This document shows, piece by piece, positions 1-9,223 of a stretch of DNA of 64,000 bases. Source of the stretch: an uncultured Gilliamella sp. (GTDB taxonomy: Bacteria > Pseudomonadota > Gammaproteobacteria > Enterobacterales > Orbaceae); contig CALYPG010000002.1 of assembly GCA_945271295.1 (NCBI GenBank), forward strand, positions 105,868-169,867. The letters run 5' to 3'. The notes under the pieces were generated by a model. The model ran no database searches, was not told the DNA's origin, and saw nothing but the letters and a program-made list of their open reading frames with translations. The translations under genes and the position numbers were made by a program. Positions within the stretch are counted from its first letter, which is position 1; each line of letters opens with the position of its first letter.

Positions 1-1
1 T

Positions 2-436
2 GTTGCTTATGGTGCTTTTTTAGGAATTATTTTCCAGTTATGTCATATACCATTGACCAAATCAATTATGACTTCTATTGCTATGATAGGTGATGCATCA
101 GTTGTTATTATAATGATTATTTTAGGAATGCAACTAGCTAAAATAAAAATCAAACAGATCAATTATTCAAAAGTTTCATTTGCATTATTAACTCGTATGG
201 TACTTTCTCCTATTGTGGCGCTAGCTATGGTTTCTATAATGCCAATTGAGCCTATCTACAAACAAATTTTAATTGTACTTGCTGCTATGCCTACGGCAGC
301 GAATACTACCCTTATGTCAGTTCAATTTGATACACATCCTGAATTAGTTTCTAGTGCCACCTTTATTAGTACAATAATAAGTTTGATAACGTTGCCAATT
401 GTTTTATGGTTAGTTGGGGCACCCATACCATTTTAG
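2..436 (+). CDS. AEC-family (auxin efflux carrier type) permease, 5'-truncated by window edge
   Basis: The open frame enters from the left edge and ends at TAG, so only the C-terminal half of the protein (about 145 residues) is visible. It is strongly hydrophobic with about four membrane segments. The stretches GDASVVIIMIILGMQLA and MPTAANTTLMSVQFDTHPELVSS match the C-terminal half of the AEC permease family, which exports or exchanges small organic anions in the inner membrane. A TTG at base 53 could be read as a start, but the residues before it (VAYGAFLGIIFQL) continue the same permease, so the true start lies outside the window. The substrate cannot be told from this fragment. Confidence 0.8.
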   Translation, partial: VAYGAFLGIIFQLCHIPLTKSIMTSIAMIGDASVVIIMIILGMQLAKIKIKQINYSKVSFALLTRMVLSPIVALAMVSIMPIEPIYKQILIVLAAMPTAANTTLMSVQFDTHPELVSSATFISTIISLITLPIVLWLVGAPIPF

Positions 437-479
437 CATTAAAAGATTATTCTCATTATAAAGAGCGATACAGGCAAAT

Positions 480-1322
480 TTAAAAACCGTTCTTTTTATA
501 AACCTCATCTGGGTTTTTTCCAGTACGCAGGTTTTTATTTAATCCATTAATTTGCTTCATCTCTTCAATTGTAAGTTCAAAGTCGAAGATGTTAGCATTT
601 TCCGCAATGCGATCGGGATGACTTGATTTAGGAATAACAATATAACCATTTTGAAGATGCCAGCGTAGTGTTACTTGTGAGGCAGATTTATTGTAATTAT
701 CGCCTATCTCAACTAACAAAGGATCATTAATAACTTTATTACGCGCTAGTGGTGACCATGCCTCAATTGCAATCTTTTGCACACGTAAATAGTTTACTAA
801 TTCAACTTGTGTTAAATAAGGGTGAATTTCAATTTGATTAATCATCGGTTTGATATTGGCTTTAGTCGCTAGTAATTCCAAATGTGAAATATGAAAATTA
901 CATACACCAATAGCACGTACTCGTTTATCTTCATAAAGCGTTTCTAACGCTTTCCAAGTATTAAAAAAAGTATCACTTAAAGGCCAATGTACTAAAAATA
1001 AGTCCAGGTAATCAAGTTGTAAATCTTTTAATGATTGCTCAAAACTCGCTAATGTTTTTGCATAACCTTGATTACTATTATCAACTTTACTAGTAATGAA
1101 CAATTGTTTACGATCCACACCACATTGCTTAAGTGCTTGTCCTAGTTGCTTTTCATTTTGATAAAGTTGAGCCGTATCAAAAGCACGATAACCAACTTTT
1201 ATCGCTGCATTGATTGCTCTAGTTAACTCTTCTGTTTGGGTTAATTTATAAGTACCAAAACCGAACTGTTCCATAGATACATGATTAGTTAAAACAACTT
1301 TATTATTTATAGAAAAATTCAT
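480..1322 (-). CDS. aldo/keto reductase (2,5-diketo-D-gluconate reductase type)
   Basis: A cytosolic NADPH-dependent carbonyl reductase of the AKR superfamily, 280 residues, the usual size. The catalytic tetrad is visible: Asp49 and Tyr54 in FDTAQLYQNE, Lys79 in ITSKVD and His112 in FLVHWPL. The C-terminal part has the cofactor-binding IPKSSHPDRIAEN stretch. I place the start at the ATG preceded by AAGGTG six bases upstream; an in-frame GTG three codons earlier has no better site. The closest named relatives are DkgA/DkgB-like and YtbE-like reductases, so the physiological substrate is unclear. It stands alone between genes of unrelated function. Confidence 0.88.
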   Translation of the reverse strand: MNFSINNKVVLTNHVSMEQFGFGTYKLTQTEELTRAINAAIKVGYRAFDTAQLYQNEKQLGQALKQCGVDRKQLFITSKVDNSNQGYAKTLASFEQSLKDLQLDYLDLFLVHWPLSDTFFNTWKALETLYEDKRVRAIGVCNFHISHLELLATKANIKPMINQIEIHPYLTQVELVNYLRVQKIAIEAWSPLARNKVINDPLLVEIGDNYNKSASQVTLRWHLQNGYIVIPKSSHPDRIAENANIFDFELTIEEMKQINGLNKNLRTGKNPDEVYKKNGF

Positions 1323-1398
1323 GATTAGCACCTTATATTTTATGTAAATAGAATTTGTTATCTATAAATATTATCAATAAATTGAATCAGGGTTAAGA

Positions 1399-2079
1399 TT
1401 AATTTTCACCCAGCCATTCTTTTTCAAACTTTTTTACAAACTGCACTAAAAACTCATGCCTTTGTTGAGCTATTTTTTTACCTGTTGTTGTATTCATCAT
1501 ATCTTTAAGTAAAAACAGTTTTTCATAAAAATGATTAATTACGGTATTAGGTTGTTTATAGCTAGTTTCAGTAAGTTCAGTTCGGGGAGGGGTATTGGGA
1601 TCATGCATGATATTATGTTTATGACCACCATAATAAAATGTACGACCTATGCCAATTGCGCCAAGCGCATCTAGGCGATCAGCATCTTGCACTATTTGCC
1701 CTTCTAAAGACAATTTTCGCTTATGGTTAAGATTTTTGCGGTAGGACATATTTTCAATAATATCAAAAATATGTTGAGTTTCATCGTCGCTTATATTTTG
1801 TAGTTGCAAAAAATCATGTAATTGAGCTATTGCCACCTCTACATCAAAAACAACTTTTTCATCAATGACATCGTGTAAATAAGCACTTAAAATAACAACA
1901 AAATAATTAGCATTTGGTTCATCTTCCAAAATTAACTGTGCTAATCTAACTACACGTTCGATATGGGCCATATCATGTCCGGAAAAGTCATTCGCTAATT
2001 TTTGTTTAACAAATGATTGGATATTTGATACGACCTTTTGTTGGTGTGTCGTCATTTTAGTATTTATTCTATTATTCAT
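1399..2079 (-). CDS. HD-domain phosphohydrolase (YedJ-like)
   Basis: A metal-dependent phosphohydrolase of the HD superfamily, about 226 residues. The metal ligands are visible: His in GHDMAHIERV, the HD pair in SAYLHDVID, and the distal Asp in VQDADRLDALGAIGIGR, a stretch nearly identical to that of YedJ-like proteins. No membrane segment or signal peptide is seen, so it should be cytosolic. The frame extends upstream to a TTG; the first ATG is taken as start and an ATG eight codons further in is also possible. The physiological substrate of this family is not established. Confidence 0.82.
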   Translation of the reverse strand: MNNRINTKMTTHQQKVVSNIQSFVKQKLANDFSGHDMAHIERVVRLAQLILEDEPNANYFVVILSAYLHDVIDEKVVFDVEVAIAQLHDFLQLQNISDDETQHIFDIIENMSYRKNLNHKRKLSLEGQIVQDADRLDALGAIGIGRTFYYGGHKHNIMHDPNTPPRTELTETSYKQPNTVINHFYEKLFLLKDMMNTTTGKKIAQQRHEFLVQFVKKFEKEWLGEN

Positions 2080-2378
2080 TTTATTTGCAGGTTCCAACTA
2101 TAGATAAAATTTATGAAATATTGAGGCAACATCTATGCTAAGTGGTTACTAAATATATCTCAAGTAGCGTACCGGTATTTTCTTTCGATTTTTTTATTAA
2201 AAATGCAAGGTTAAGCATTTAAATTATCAGTAAGCCATGATTTTGATAAAACTACTCACGCCTAGGGTAAATTATTTTGGATATGATTGATAACGCCAGC
2301 AATAAACAATTAATCAATTCACCAATAAAAAATAAATAAAAAACGGTAAATACTCGGTTAAACCATCATCAAAAATGA

Positions 2379-3275
2379 CTATTTTTTGCGGACACGGACT
2401 TTTCCTTCTGATAATAAAACTCCACATAAGGTAAATAACGTGCCAATGGCAGCAATCCAAGTGAAAGGTTCATGTAAAATAATCACTGCGGTAATAATGG
2501 TAAGAATAGGAACTAAATAGATATAAATACTGATTTTAACGGCACCCACTAGTTTTACCGCATAATTCCAAGACGCAAAACAGATGGCCGAAGCGCCAAC
2601 CCCTAAAAATAGAATATTAAGTACATTGACTGGTTTGGTAAAACGCACTAAATCTAATTCAAAATTAAAAATATACAATGCTGGCAGCATTAACATTAAG
2701 CCATAAAAAAAGAAGCGCCGGGTTAATAAAATGATGTTGTAACCATAATTACTACTTTTTTTAGTCAGAATTGAGTAACAGGCCCAAAACACACAAGCGA
2801 AAACGGCAAGTAAATCGCCAAGTGGATTGACGGACAAAACAAATTTACCATTGAAGGTAATTAATGCGATACCAATAATAGCAAATATGCAACCAAAATA
2901 AAAACTTTTGCCTGGCTTTTCAGCTTTTAAAAAGAATATGGCTAAAATCGCAGTAAACACTGGCGCTAGCGTTGTAATAACACCCACGTTTGAGGCGGTG
3001 GTATAAGTTAATGCTATATTTTCACATAAAAAATAACAAGTTACGCCACAAAATCCTGCGCACATAAATAACAACTCTTGCCTAATTCCCCGCCAAACAA
3101 ACAAGCGTGGAGATAAAATCCACAACGTGAGATAACCTAGTGTAAATCGTATAAACAAAATTTCAATTGGTTTAAAATCAGTCAATAATACTTTGGTGGC
3201 AATATAGGTTGTACCCCAAATAAACACGGTCATTAATGCAATAAGATGCCCTTGGGTTCGTTTAGATAATAACAT
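2379..3275 (-). CDS. DMT-superfamily EamA transporter
   Basis: A polytopic inner-membrane protein of 298 residues with about ten predicted helices in two repeated halves, typical of EamA-domain drug/metabolite transporters. The N-terminal MTVFIWGTTYIATKVL and internal ASNVGVITTLAPVFTAILA segments are characteristic of the fold. The C-terminus is basic (EGKVRVRKK), fitting the positive-inside rule. Members export amino acids or other metabolites; the substrate here cannot be assigned. The gene is monocistronic and lies downstream of a long non-coding stretch that carries an intrinsic terminator in the same orientation. Confidence 0.85.
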   Translation of the reverse strand: MLLSKRTQGHLIALMTVFIWGTTYIATKVLLTDFKPIEILFIRFTLGYLTLWILSPRLFVWRGIRQELLFMCAGFCGVTCYFLCENIALTYTTASNVGVITTLAPVFTAILAIFFLKAEKPGKSFYFGCIFAIIGIALITFNGKFVLSVNPLGDLLAVFACVFWACYSILTKKSSNYGYNIILLTRRFFFYGLMLMLPALYIFNFELDLVRFTKPVNVLNILFLGVGASAICFASWNYAVKLVGAVKISIYIYLVPILTIITAVIILHEPFTWIAAIGTLFTLCGVLLSEGKVRVRKK

Positions 3276-3540
3276 GAAGGTTTTCTCTGCTCACATAAAA
3301 ATTATATTACCAAGCATAAATCATTTTTTAATGCTCAACACACATTAATAATATCTTTTAAAACAAATTATAATAATATTTCTAAACAGACTTGATAATG
3401 GATAAAATAACGCTATTTTAAATAGAGAAATACTAACTTTCCATTTAGTTTTGTGCAATTATTTTTGCTACAATCAAGAAATTAAACTATTAAAAAATGA
3501 GTTAATACCTTTTAATATTTAAACCAAGACAAATTTAAGG

Positions 3541-3574
3541 CAAAAAAAATCCACTCAGAAAGTATGAGTGGAGG
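3541..3574 (-). terminator. orphan intrinsic terminator
   Basis: On the minus strand TCCACTCA pairs perfectly with TGAGTGGA around a seven-base loop and is followed directly by eight T residues. This is a textbook rho-independent terminator, but no gene ends just upstream of it: the next minus-strand coding sequence is a transposase remnant about 700 bases away. It could end a small RNA or a leader transcript, or be left from a lost gene. On the plus strand its right arm supplies a GGAGG placed before an eight-codon ORF (ATG at 3583). Confidence 0.6.
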
Positions 3575-3797
3575 GCAAAAAAATGAAAAAACGTAATCTG
3601 TATATATAGACAAGCTAAATATTAAAAAGTTCAATTTAATTTGAAATATTTTTATATTTTTAATAGAAAAATATTCAACATGTTGATTTTATTAATTAAT
3701 ATATAGTTATTTTTTTATTGCAAATCTCAAGTTTAAATACTAAGTCAGAATTTTAACTGAAAATAAGAGTGACACTAAAAAAGGTCAGTCATTTCTT

Positions 3798-3887
3798 ATG
3801 AGGAATAAGATATTGAATATTATTAATAAAAAGCTTGATGAATTACAGCCCGATAAGAACAAAAAAGCGCTTAAATTAAATGTTTAA
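3798..3887 (+). CDS. possible 29-residue small ORF
   Basis: ATG to TAA gives a short basic peptide, MRNKILNIINKKLDELQPD followed by KNKKALKLNV. A TTG five codons further on would have GAGGA at good spacing, so translation could start there instead. Composition is plausible for a real peptide or for the remnant of a longer gene. I recognise no family and there is no supporting context, so this is a weak call. Confidence 0.2.
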   Translation: MRNKILNIINKKLDELQPDKNKKALKLNV

Positions 3888-4107
3888 AAAAATTATATCT
3901 ATATTAAAAAATAATAATTTCATTAAAAGATTGGATAAATTTTAGTTGATTTATATAAGAGACACTATCAGTAAAACGACATGCCGGTAATGTTAACGGA
4001 CAGCTAATACAGCTAAAACATCGTTCAAAAACACAGCTCAAGTATAAAACACCGTATTAAACCATTTACTAATTATATTCGCAGTTAGCTTTTGAACCTG
4101 CATTAAA

Positions 4108-4152
4108 TTTTATACTAAAACGTATGGCACTCCTGAAACTTTTTGACAAAAA
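4108..4152. repeat. dispersed repeat, copy 1 (partner at 57403)
   Basis: About 45 bases, including TATACTAAAACGTAT, GCACTCCTGAAACTTTT and ACAAAAAT, recur downstream of gpsA with only a few differences. It is not palindromic and does not code. Copy 1 lies near an IS3-family transposase remnant, so it may be an insertion-sequence end or part of a small non-autonomous element. Confidence 0.65.
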
Positions 4153-4283
4153 TCTTATTTAAATTGCTTTGTTACTGCACATCTTAGAAAGTGTTCACCT
4201 GTTAGATAAAACACTGGATACCTCAGAGAGAATAAATATTTATTACTATTCAACTATTAATCACGCCGATCCTTGCCAAAATA

Positions 4284-4454
4284 TTAGACAATGCCCACCG
4301 CTATATGCTTGGTATTTTGATAATATTGTTGTTCATATTGCTGTGGCGATATCCAACCATTGATAGAATGACGACGAACCCGATTATAATAAATTTCAAT
4401 ATATTCAAATAGTGCTTTATTCGCTAATTCCCTCGTTTTGTGGTAATAATCATG
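4284..4454 (-). pseudogene. IS3-family transposase, C-terminal remnant
   Basis: Read on the minus strand, about 56 codons end at TAA and encode ALFEYIEIYYNRVRRHSING followed by WISPQQYE. This is the C-terminal signature of IS3-family OrfB transposases, just after the last catalytic Glu. No start or catalytic core is present. The fragment begins directly after the stop codon of the neighbouring GNAT gene and in the same frame, so a deletion or insertion event fused the element remnant to the end of that gene. Confidence 0.8.
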
Positions 4455-5006
4455 TCACAAATAAGAAGATATTAAAGCGTAAATGTTCTGATCATGATAA
4501 ATTCCATTTAAATACTCAGCTTGTTTAAGTGTGCCTTCATAACTAAAGCCACATCTGTTAGCAACTTGATTACTTTTGTTATTATTAACCGAGCATTTAA
4601 TCACAAAACGCTTAATAATTCGTTTTTCAGCATAATATCTGGTTAATGCGTTAATCGCTTGGGTCATAATACCTTTTCCTTGCAATCGACTATCTAACCA
4701 ATAACCTATATAGGCCGTTTTATTGGTTTTATCTATCTGATTAAAAGAAAGTATGCCGATGGGATTATCATCAAGTAAAATTACATAAGTCTTGGTTAAG
4801 TCTTTTCGATGTCCAACTAAACAATTATCTAAAAAATTAGCTGTATCTGCTTCATTAGTCACATATTTTGGCCAAGCCATAAATTGACTAAAATAGTCTT
4901 GATTAAATTTTATAACATTATATAAGGTGCTATTATATTCTTTAGCCGGCGGTTTAAGCCTGATATGTTCATTTACGAAAATGCTTTCCGGGTTGATACT
5001 CTTCAT
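4455..5006 (-). CDS. GNAT-family N-acetyltransferase (RimJ/RimL type)
   Basis: A cytosolic acetyl-CoA-dependent acetyltransferase of 183 residues, the usual length for RimL-like proteins. The acetyl-CoA loop is seen as WLDSRLQGKGIMTQAINALT, preceded by the strand AYIGY and followed by the NNKSNQVANRCGFSYEGTL helix and strand typical of RimJ/RimL. The start has AAGGAAG at good spacing. It may acetylate a ribosomal protein N-terminus or a small amine; sequence alone does not decide. Its stop codon abuts an IS3 transposase remnant, but the C-terminus looks complete. Confidence 0.85.
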   Translation of the reverse strand: MKSINPESIFVNEHIRLKPPAKEYNSTLYNVIKFNQDYFSQFMAWPKYVTNEADTANFLDNCLVGHRKDLTKTYVILLDDNPIGILSFNQIDKTNKTAYIGYWLDSRLQGKGIMTQAINALTRYYAEKRIIKRFVIKCSVNNNKSNQVANRCGFSYEGTLKQAEYLNGIYHDQNIYALISSYL

Positions 5007-5238
5007 ATCTTCCTTTATCTTTTTGATATTCTGAGTTTATTAAAAATTAGTATAGGAAAACCATAAATAATATCAACTGTTAAAATTATATAATTTCAAT
5101 TTAGTGCCATATGTCCAGGTTGAAGATATGATAACAGATGTTTATCTTTTTTTAAGACAAGATTAGTTTCTATACAAATTATAACTTTTTTATCATATTA
5201 CATAAATAATTTAAGTTAGGTATACCAGCCTAACTTAA

Positions 5239-5940
5239 TTATTTACCAAGTCGTTTATATAGTCTTTCCGGACGACCAATTTTTCCATGATTAAGTTCTA
5301 CTGTTAATAATTTAGTTTGTACACAATATTCTAAATATCGCCTAGCTGTCGTTTTACTAATTTGCGCTTTTTCAACAATTTCATCAACTGTTTGAGCTTT
5401 ATTTGTTTGCATAAACAAATCTTTAATTTTTTGTAAGGTGATTTCTTCAATTCCTTTTGAATGGCGATTAATATCAACAAAATCTTTTGTTTGCAAATTG
5501 AAAAGCTCATCAATTCGCCTTTGGTTAACATGTTTTTGTAAACTTTGACGATATAAAAAAAGTTCAAATCGTTCAAGTGAATGTTTTAACCGTTGATAAG
5601 ATACTGGTTTAATCAAGTAGTCAAAGGCACCAAAGCGAATAGCTTTACTACAAGTGTCCATGTCACTAGCAGCAGTAATAAAAATTACATAACAATCAAG
5701 TTGATTATTAATAATATCCTCAAAAAGTTCTATCCCTTTACCATCAGGCAAATAGTTATCGAGTAAAACTAAAGTTGGTTTAAGTTTTTCCACCATTATT
5801 TTTGCTTCTGTTAGATTAGAGGCAATTCCAATGACTTCAATTTTTGTATCTCTCTGAATAAAATCCGCATTTAATTCTGCTAAAATGGGTTCGTCTTCAA
5901 CAATAAGTGCTTTAATGGTATCTTCTTTTACATCGTTCAT
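5239..5940 (-). CDS. citB: citrate-responsive response regulator CitB/DpiA
   Basis: Response regulator of the CitB/DcuR family, 233 residues. The N-terminal receiver domain has the acidic pair in VEDEP, phospho-acceptor Asp61 in LVLLDNYLPDGKG and the conserved Lys in YLIKPVSY. The C-terminal half carries a helix-turn-helix (VEKAQISKTTARRYLEYC) and ends with GRPERLYKR, as in this family. It should activate the divergent citS-citCDEFX genes when phosphorylated by CitA. It lies 17 bases downstream of the kinase gene in the same operon. Its placement next to citrate genes supports CitB over the C4-dicarboxylate regulator DcuR. Confidence 0.9.
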   Translation of the reverse strand: MNDVKEDTIKALIVEDEPILAELNADFIQRDTKIEVIGIASNLTEAKIMVEKLKPTLVLLDNYLPDGKGIELFEDIINNQLDCYVIFITAASDMDTCSKAIRFGAFDYLIKPVSYQRLKHSLERFELFLYRQSLQKHVNQRRIDELFNLQTKDFVDINRHSKGIEEITLQKIKDLFMQTNKAQTVDEIVEKAQISKTTARRYLEYCVQTKLLTVELNHGKIGRPERLYKRLGK

Positions 5941-5957
5941 ACTTTTACCTCTTGTTA

Positions 5958-7547
5958 TTATTTTGGTATAAAAATAGAAAAAATCGTGCCGTAAGGTTCA
6001 TTATCTTCAAATGTAATATAACCATTTGCTTTTTTCACATAGGTCGAGACTAAATGTAAACCTATGCCATGTTCTTTTGCATTTTGAGATGTAACACCAG
6101 GTTCGAATATTGAATCGCGAATGCTGTCATCCACCCCACATCCCTGATCACTAACTTCTAATACAATTTCATCAGTTGCATCATTAAGATATAAAAATAT
6201 GGTTTTATCACCAAGACTATTTTTTAAACAGGCATTGAATGCATTATCCAGCAAATTACCTAAAATTGACATGAATTCAGTTTCAGTAATTGCTGCAGGT
6301 AAACTATTTAATTGACATGCAGGGTCAAATATCAGTTGTAAACCGATTTCATGTGCTTTCGAATACTTACCAATTAATAAACCACAAATAGCAGGGACTT
6401 TAAAATGTTCAGTAATAAAATCTAAATTTTTCTGATTATCTGCAGAATGCAGTGCTATAAATGCTTGTGCATCATCATAACGTTTCATATAAATTAATCC
6501 CGACAATGTAGCCATCCAATTAAGATGTTCGTGCCTTAATGCCCGTAAGTTATCTACATATTGGGTAATTTGTGTTAATTGCATACTTAATAAATTAATA
6601 TCATTAAAATTACGAAAGGTAATAACCCACCCTTGAATTTGATCATCAATCATCACTCTAATTCGGTTGGCAATAACAATGATATTGTTGAAATAACATA
6701 TATGATCGTGTATATCTTTGGTTTGATTTTCTCGACCATATAAAAAATCAGTTGATTTAATAAAATCACATAATTTATGATTAAGTAGTTTATCATCACT
6801 GATTTTGATATCTAACATCTGCCTAGCTGATTGATTAATATTGATAATTTTATAATTAAGATCAATTGCAATAATTCCCTCGAAAATAGATTCCATAATC
6901 GATTTTTGGCTTTTTACCAATAAGGCAATTTCTTTCGGTTCCAAATTGAACATTTGTTTCTTAATTTCTTTGGCAAACCAGAATGAAAAAATAAATAACG
7001 CAAAAAATAATAACGAACAAAAAGAAATGAATGGAATAAATTGTTTTTTATGTAATGCATATATGTCATCAATCATATAGCCGACTGATACAATACCAAT
7101 AACTTTTCCTTGCTCTAGTATAGGAGCCTTACCACGTAATGCTAAACCAAGCGAACCTTTACTAATTGTTATGCTACTATTACCACTAAGTACTTCTTGA
7201 TTATCGCCACCAATCATTGGCATATATAAAGGGCTTTTAGCTGTATGAAATAAACGATAAGCGCGATCATCACCAATAACAATATAACTAGCATCACTTT
7301 GTTCAAAAATATCGGAAACTAATTCAGCGATTTTATTAATATCTTTTTTTTCAACATATTCGATTAAACTTGGAATTACGGCTAACTCTTTAGCTTGAAT
7401 CTCTGCTTTGTTTCCTAAACTTCGATATAACTCATTTTCTGTAGTATTCCAAATGTAGCTCTGCAAAAGCGCAAGGATTACTAACGAAAAAAGTAACAAA
7501 GATAAAAATAATTTAGTAGTAAATGAGACCGGAACTTTTTTTCGCAT
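5958..7547 (-). CDS. citA: citrate sensor histidine kinase CitA/DpiB
   Basis: Membrane sensor kinase of 529 residues. Two hydrophobic segments (near residues 12-32 and 170-192) flank a periplasmic PAS/PDC-type domain in which YRLFH and KGSLGLALRGK match the citrate-binding region of Klebsiella CitA. A cytoplasmic PAS domain follows, then the histidine box LRHEHLN, the N box in LGNLLDNAFNA, and the ATP-binding DQGCGV and EHGIGLHLV motifs. It should sense external citrate and phosphorylate CitB. The gene precedes citB in a two-gene operon divergent from citS, as expected for control of citrate fermentation. Confidence 0.92.
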   Translation of the reverse strand: MRKKVPVSFTTKLFLSLLLFSLVILALLQSYIWNTTENELYRSLGNKAEIQAKELAVIPSLIEYVEKKDINKIAELVSDIFEQSDASYIVIGDDRAYRLFHTAKSPLYMPMIGGDNQEVLSGNSSITISKGSLGLALRGKAPILEQGKVIGIVSVGYMIDDIYALHKKQFIPFISFCSLLFFALFIFSFWFAKEIKKQMFNLEPKEIALLVKSQKSIMESIFEGIIAIDLNYKIININQSARQMLDIKISDDKLLNHKLCDFIKSTDFLYGRENQTKDIHDHICYFNNIIVIANRIRVMIDDQIQGWVITFRNFNDINLLSMQLTQITQYVDNLRALRHEHLNWMATLSGLIYMKRYDDAQAFIALHSADNQKNLDFITEHFKVPAICGLLIGKYSKAHEIGLQLIFDPACQLNSLPAAITETEFMSILGNLLDNAFNACLKNSLGDKTIFLYLNDATDEIVLEVSDQGCGVDDSIRDSIFEPGVTSQNAKEHGIGLHLVSTYVKKANGYITFEDNEPYGTIFSIFIPK

Positions 7548-7642
7548 TCTTACTCTTGTTTTTTGGCTTTATATTTGTGCAAGAGTGTATCACAGCATTA
7601 AAAAACATAGAGCCTTTAAAACCATAAAAACCACAGTTAAAT

Positions 7643-7658
7643 TATGATTTATATCACA
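7643..7658. promoter_or_regulatory. probable CRP site between citA and citS
   Basis: TATGA, six bases, TCACA: one mismatch to the CRP consensus TGTGA-N6-TCACA, in the middle of the divergent citA/citS control region. Catabolite control of citrate genes is known in enterobacteria, so the location makes sense. CitB sites should also lie in this interval but I cannot pick them out by eye. Confidence 0.55.
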
Positions 7659-7730
7659 AAAATTGTATTTGTATTTTGTCACCATATGGGCCATTCAAAT
7701 CAAACAAACAATTTTGGAGATATATAAAAT

Positions 7731-9119
7731 ATGGTTGATCTAAACCCAACAACAAAGGCACAGGAAACCCAAAAAGTGAATATGGCGGATGATACTTATC
7801 TAAAAAGTAACCATTGGCCTTATGGATGGTGGAAGCTCATGGATAATTATAAAATAGGGGTGATTCCTTTACCACTATTTATTATAGCCGGTATTATGAT
7901 TTTCACTGAAGTGTTAGTAACAGGTAAATTACCTAGTGAAATCGTAGTAATGGTGGTAACGTGTGCTTTTTTTGGTTTCCTATGTGGGGAAATCGGCAAA
8001 AGGTTACCTATTGTAGGTAAAATGGGCGCGGCGGCGATTTGTGCAACATTTATTCCGTCAGCATTAGTATATTATGGTATTTTACCAACCCCAATCGTAC
8101 AGGCGACAACAAAATTCTATAAAGATACCCATATTCTTTATTTATATATTTGCTGTATTATCGTTGGTAGTATCATGAACATGGATAAGAAAACGCTTAT
8201 TCAAGGGTTTTTAAAAATATTTGCGCCAATGGTATGTGGTGAAATTGTTGGTATGTTAGTTGGTGTTGGCATAGGTTATATTTTAGGTTTATCGCCATTT
8301 GAGACTTTCTTTTTCCTAGTATTACCAATTATGGCTGGTGGTGTTGGTGAAGGCGCAATTCCGTTATCAATTGGTTATGCTTCTATTTTAGGTATGGAGC
8401 AAGGTGATGCTCTTGGTCGTGTTTTACCGATTGTAATGTTAGGTGGCTTAACGGGTATTATTTGTGGTGGGGTACTTAACCGTTTAGGTAAAGCCTATCC
8501 TCATTTGACAGGGAATGGTAGATTGTTACCCGCTTCTGAAGAAAATGAAATCACTAATAACAAAACTACTAAAGCTGATTCAGTTATTGATGTAACTACT
8601 TTTGCTTCAGGTGTATTGTTAGCAGCTATCCTTTATATGATTGGTATGATTGGACACAAATTAACGGGTATTCCCGCACCTGTTGGAATGTTATTTGCTG
8701 CCGTAATTGTTAAATTGGCTTCTGCGGTTTCACCAAAAGTATTAAGTGGTTCACAAGTTGTGTACAAATTCTTCCAAACTTCAGTAACTTACCCAATTCT
8801 ATTTGCGGTAGGTGTAGCAATTACCCCTTGGGAGAAAATTGTTGCCGCATTTACTATTGTAAATCTAATAGTAATTATTTGTACTGTAGTTAGCTTGGTT
8901 ACAACTGGTTTTTTTGTAGCTAAAAAACTTGGTATGTATCCAATTGATGCAGCCGTAATTTCATGTTGTCAAAGTGGTCAAGGTGGAACTGGTGATGTAG
9001 CAATTTTAACTGCTGCCGAACGTATGGAACTTATGCCATTTGCGCAAATTGCAACACGTATTGGTGGTGCAATTAATGTATCAGTTTCGTTACTGATTCT
9101 TGGTAATTTCTTAGTTTAA
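7731..9119 (+). CDS. citS: citrate:sodium symporter CitS (2-hydroxycarboxylate transporter family)
   Basis: Inner-membrane secondary transporter of 462 residues, close to the 446 of Klebsiella CitS. The N-terminal 45 residues are soluble, then about eleven hydrophobic segments follow. Two re-entrant loop motifs of the 2-HCT family are visible: MAGGVGEGAIPLSIGYA in the first half and CCQSGQGGTGDVAILTAA in the second. It should import citrate with Na+. The family also includes malate and citrate/lactate carriers (MaeN, CimH, CitP), but being first of a citrate-lyase gene set next to CitAB makes citrate the likely substrate. RBS is TTTGGAG. Confidence 0.9.
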   Translation: MVDLNPTTKAQETQKVNMADDTYLKSNHWPYGWWKLMDNYKIGVIPLPLFIIAGIMIFTEVLVTGKLPSEIVVMVVTCAFFGFLCGEIGKRLPIVGKMGAAAICATFIPSALVYYGILPTPIVQATTKFYKDTHILYLYICCIIVGSIMNMDKKTLIQGFLKIFAPMVCGEIVGMLVGVGIGYILGLSPFETFFFLVLPIMAGGVGEGAIPLSIGYASILGMEQGDALGRVLPIVMLGGLTGIICGGVLNRLGKAYPHLTGNGRLLPASEENEITNNKTTKADSVIDVTTFASGVLLAAILYMIGMIGHKLTGIPAPVGMLFAAVIVKLASAVSPKVLSGSQVVYKFFQTSVTYPILFAVGVAITPWEKIVAAFTIVNLIVIICTVVSLVTTGFFVAKKLGMYPIDAAVISCCQSGQGGTGDVAILTAAERMELMPFAQIATRIGGAINVSVSLLILGNFLV

Positions 9120-9137
9120 TTCGTTATGTTTTATAAG

Positions 9138-9164
9138 ACAATCTTAGTTAATAACTAAGATTGT
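9138..9164 (+). terminator. perfect inverted repeat between citS and the FAH gene
   Basis: ACAATCTTAGTTA is repeated in inverse 13 bases long around a single base, and is followed by TTGATTTTATTTAT. It can fold into a stem with a small AU-rich loop. It may act as a leaky terminator or as an mRNA stabiliser that sets citS expression apart from the enzyme genes. Confidence 0.55.
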
Positions 9165-9223
9165 TGATTTTATTTATACAATCGCAATTCATACAATAAG
9201 CTTTTAACTTTTAAGGAGTTTTT

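Larger units (their letters stand above)
3276..4107. other. long AT-rich intergenic region
   Basis: About 830 bases between the DMT exporter and a dispersed repeat. It contains a minus-strand intrinsic terminator and one possible tiny ORF, both listed separately. Otherwise I see only AT-rich sequence with many stops in all frames. It may be residue from the decay of an insertion sequence whose transposase remnant lies just to the right. Confidence 0.5.

Noticed and set aside
4169..4363. Plus-strand 64-codon open frame near the IS remnant
   Set aside because: It overlaps the minus-strand transposase fragment antisense, has no ribosome site and no recognisable sequence.
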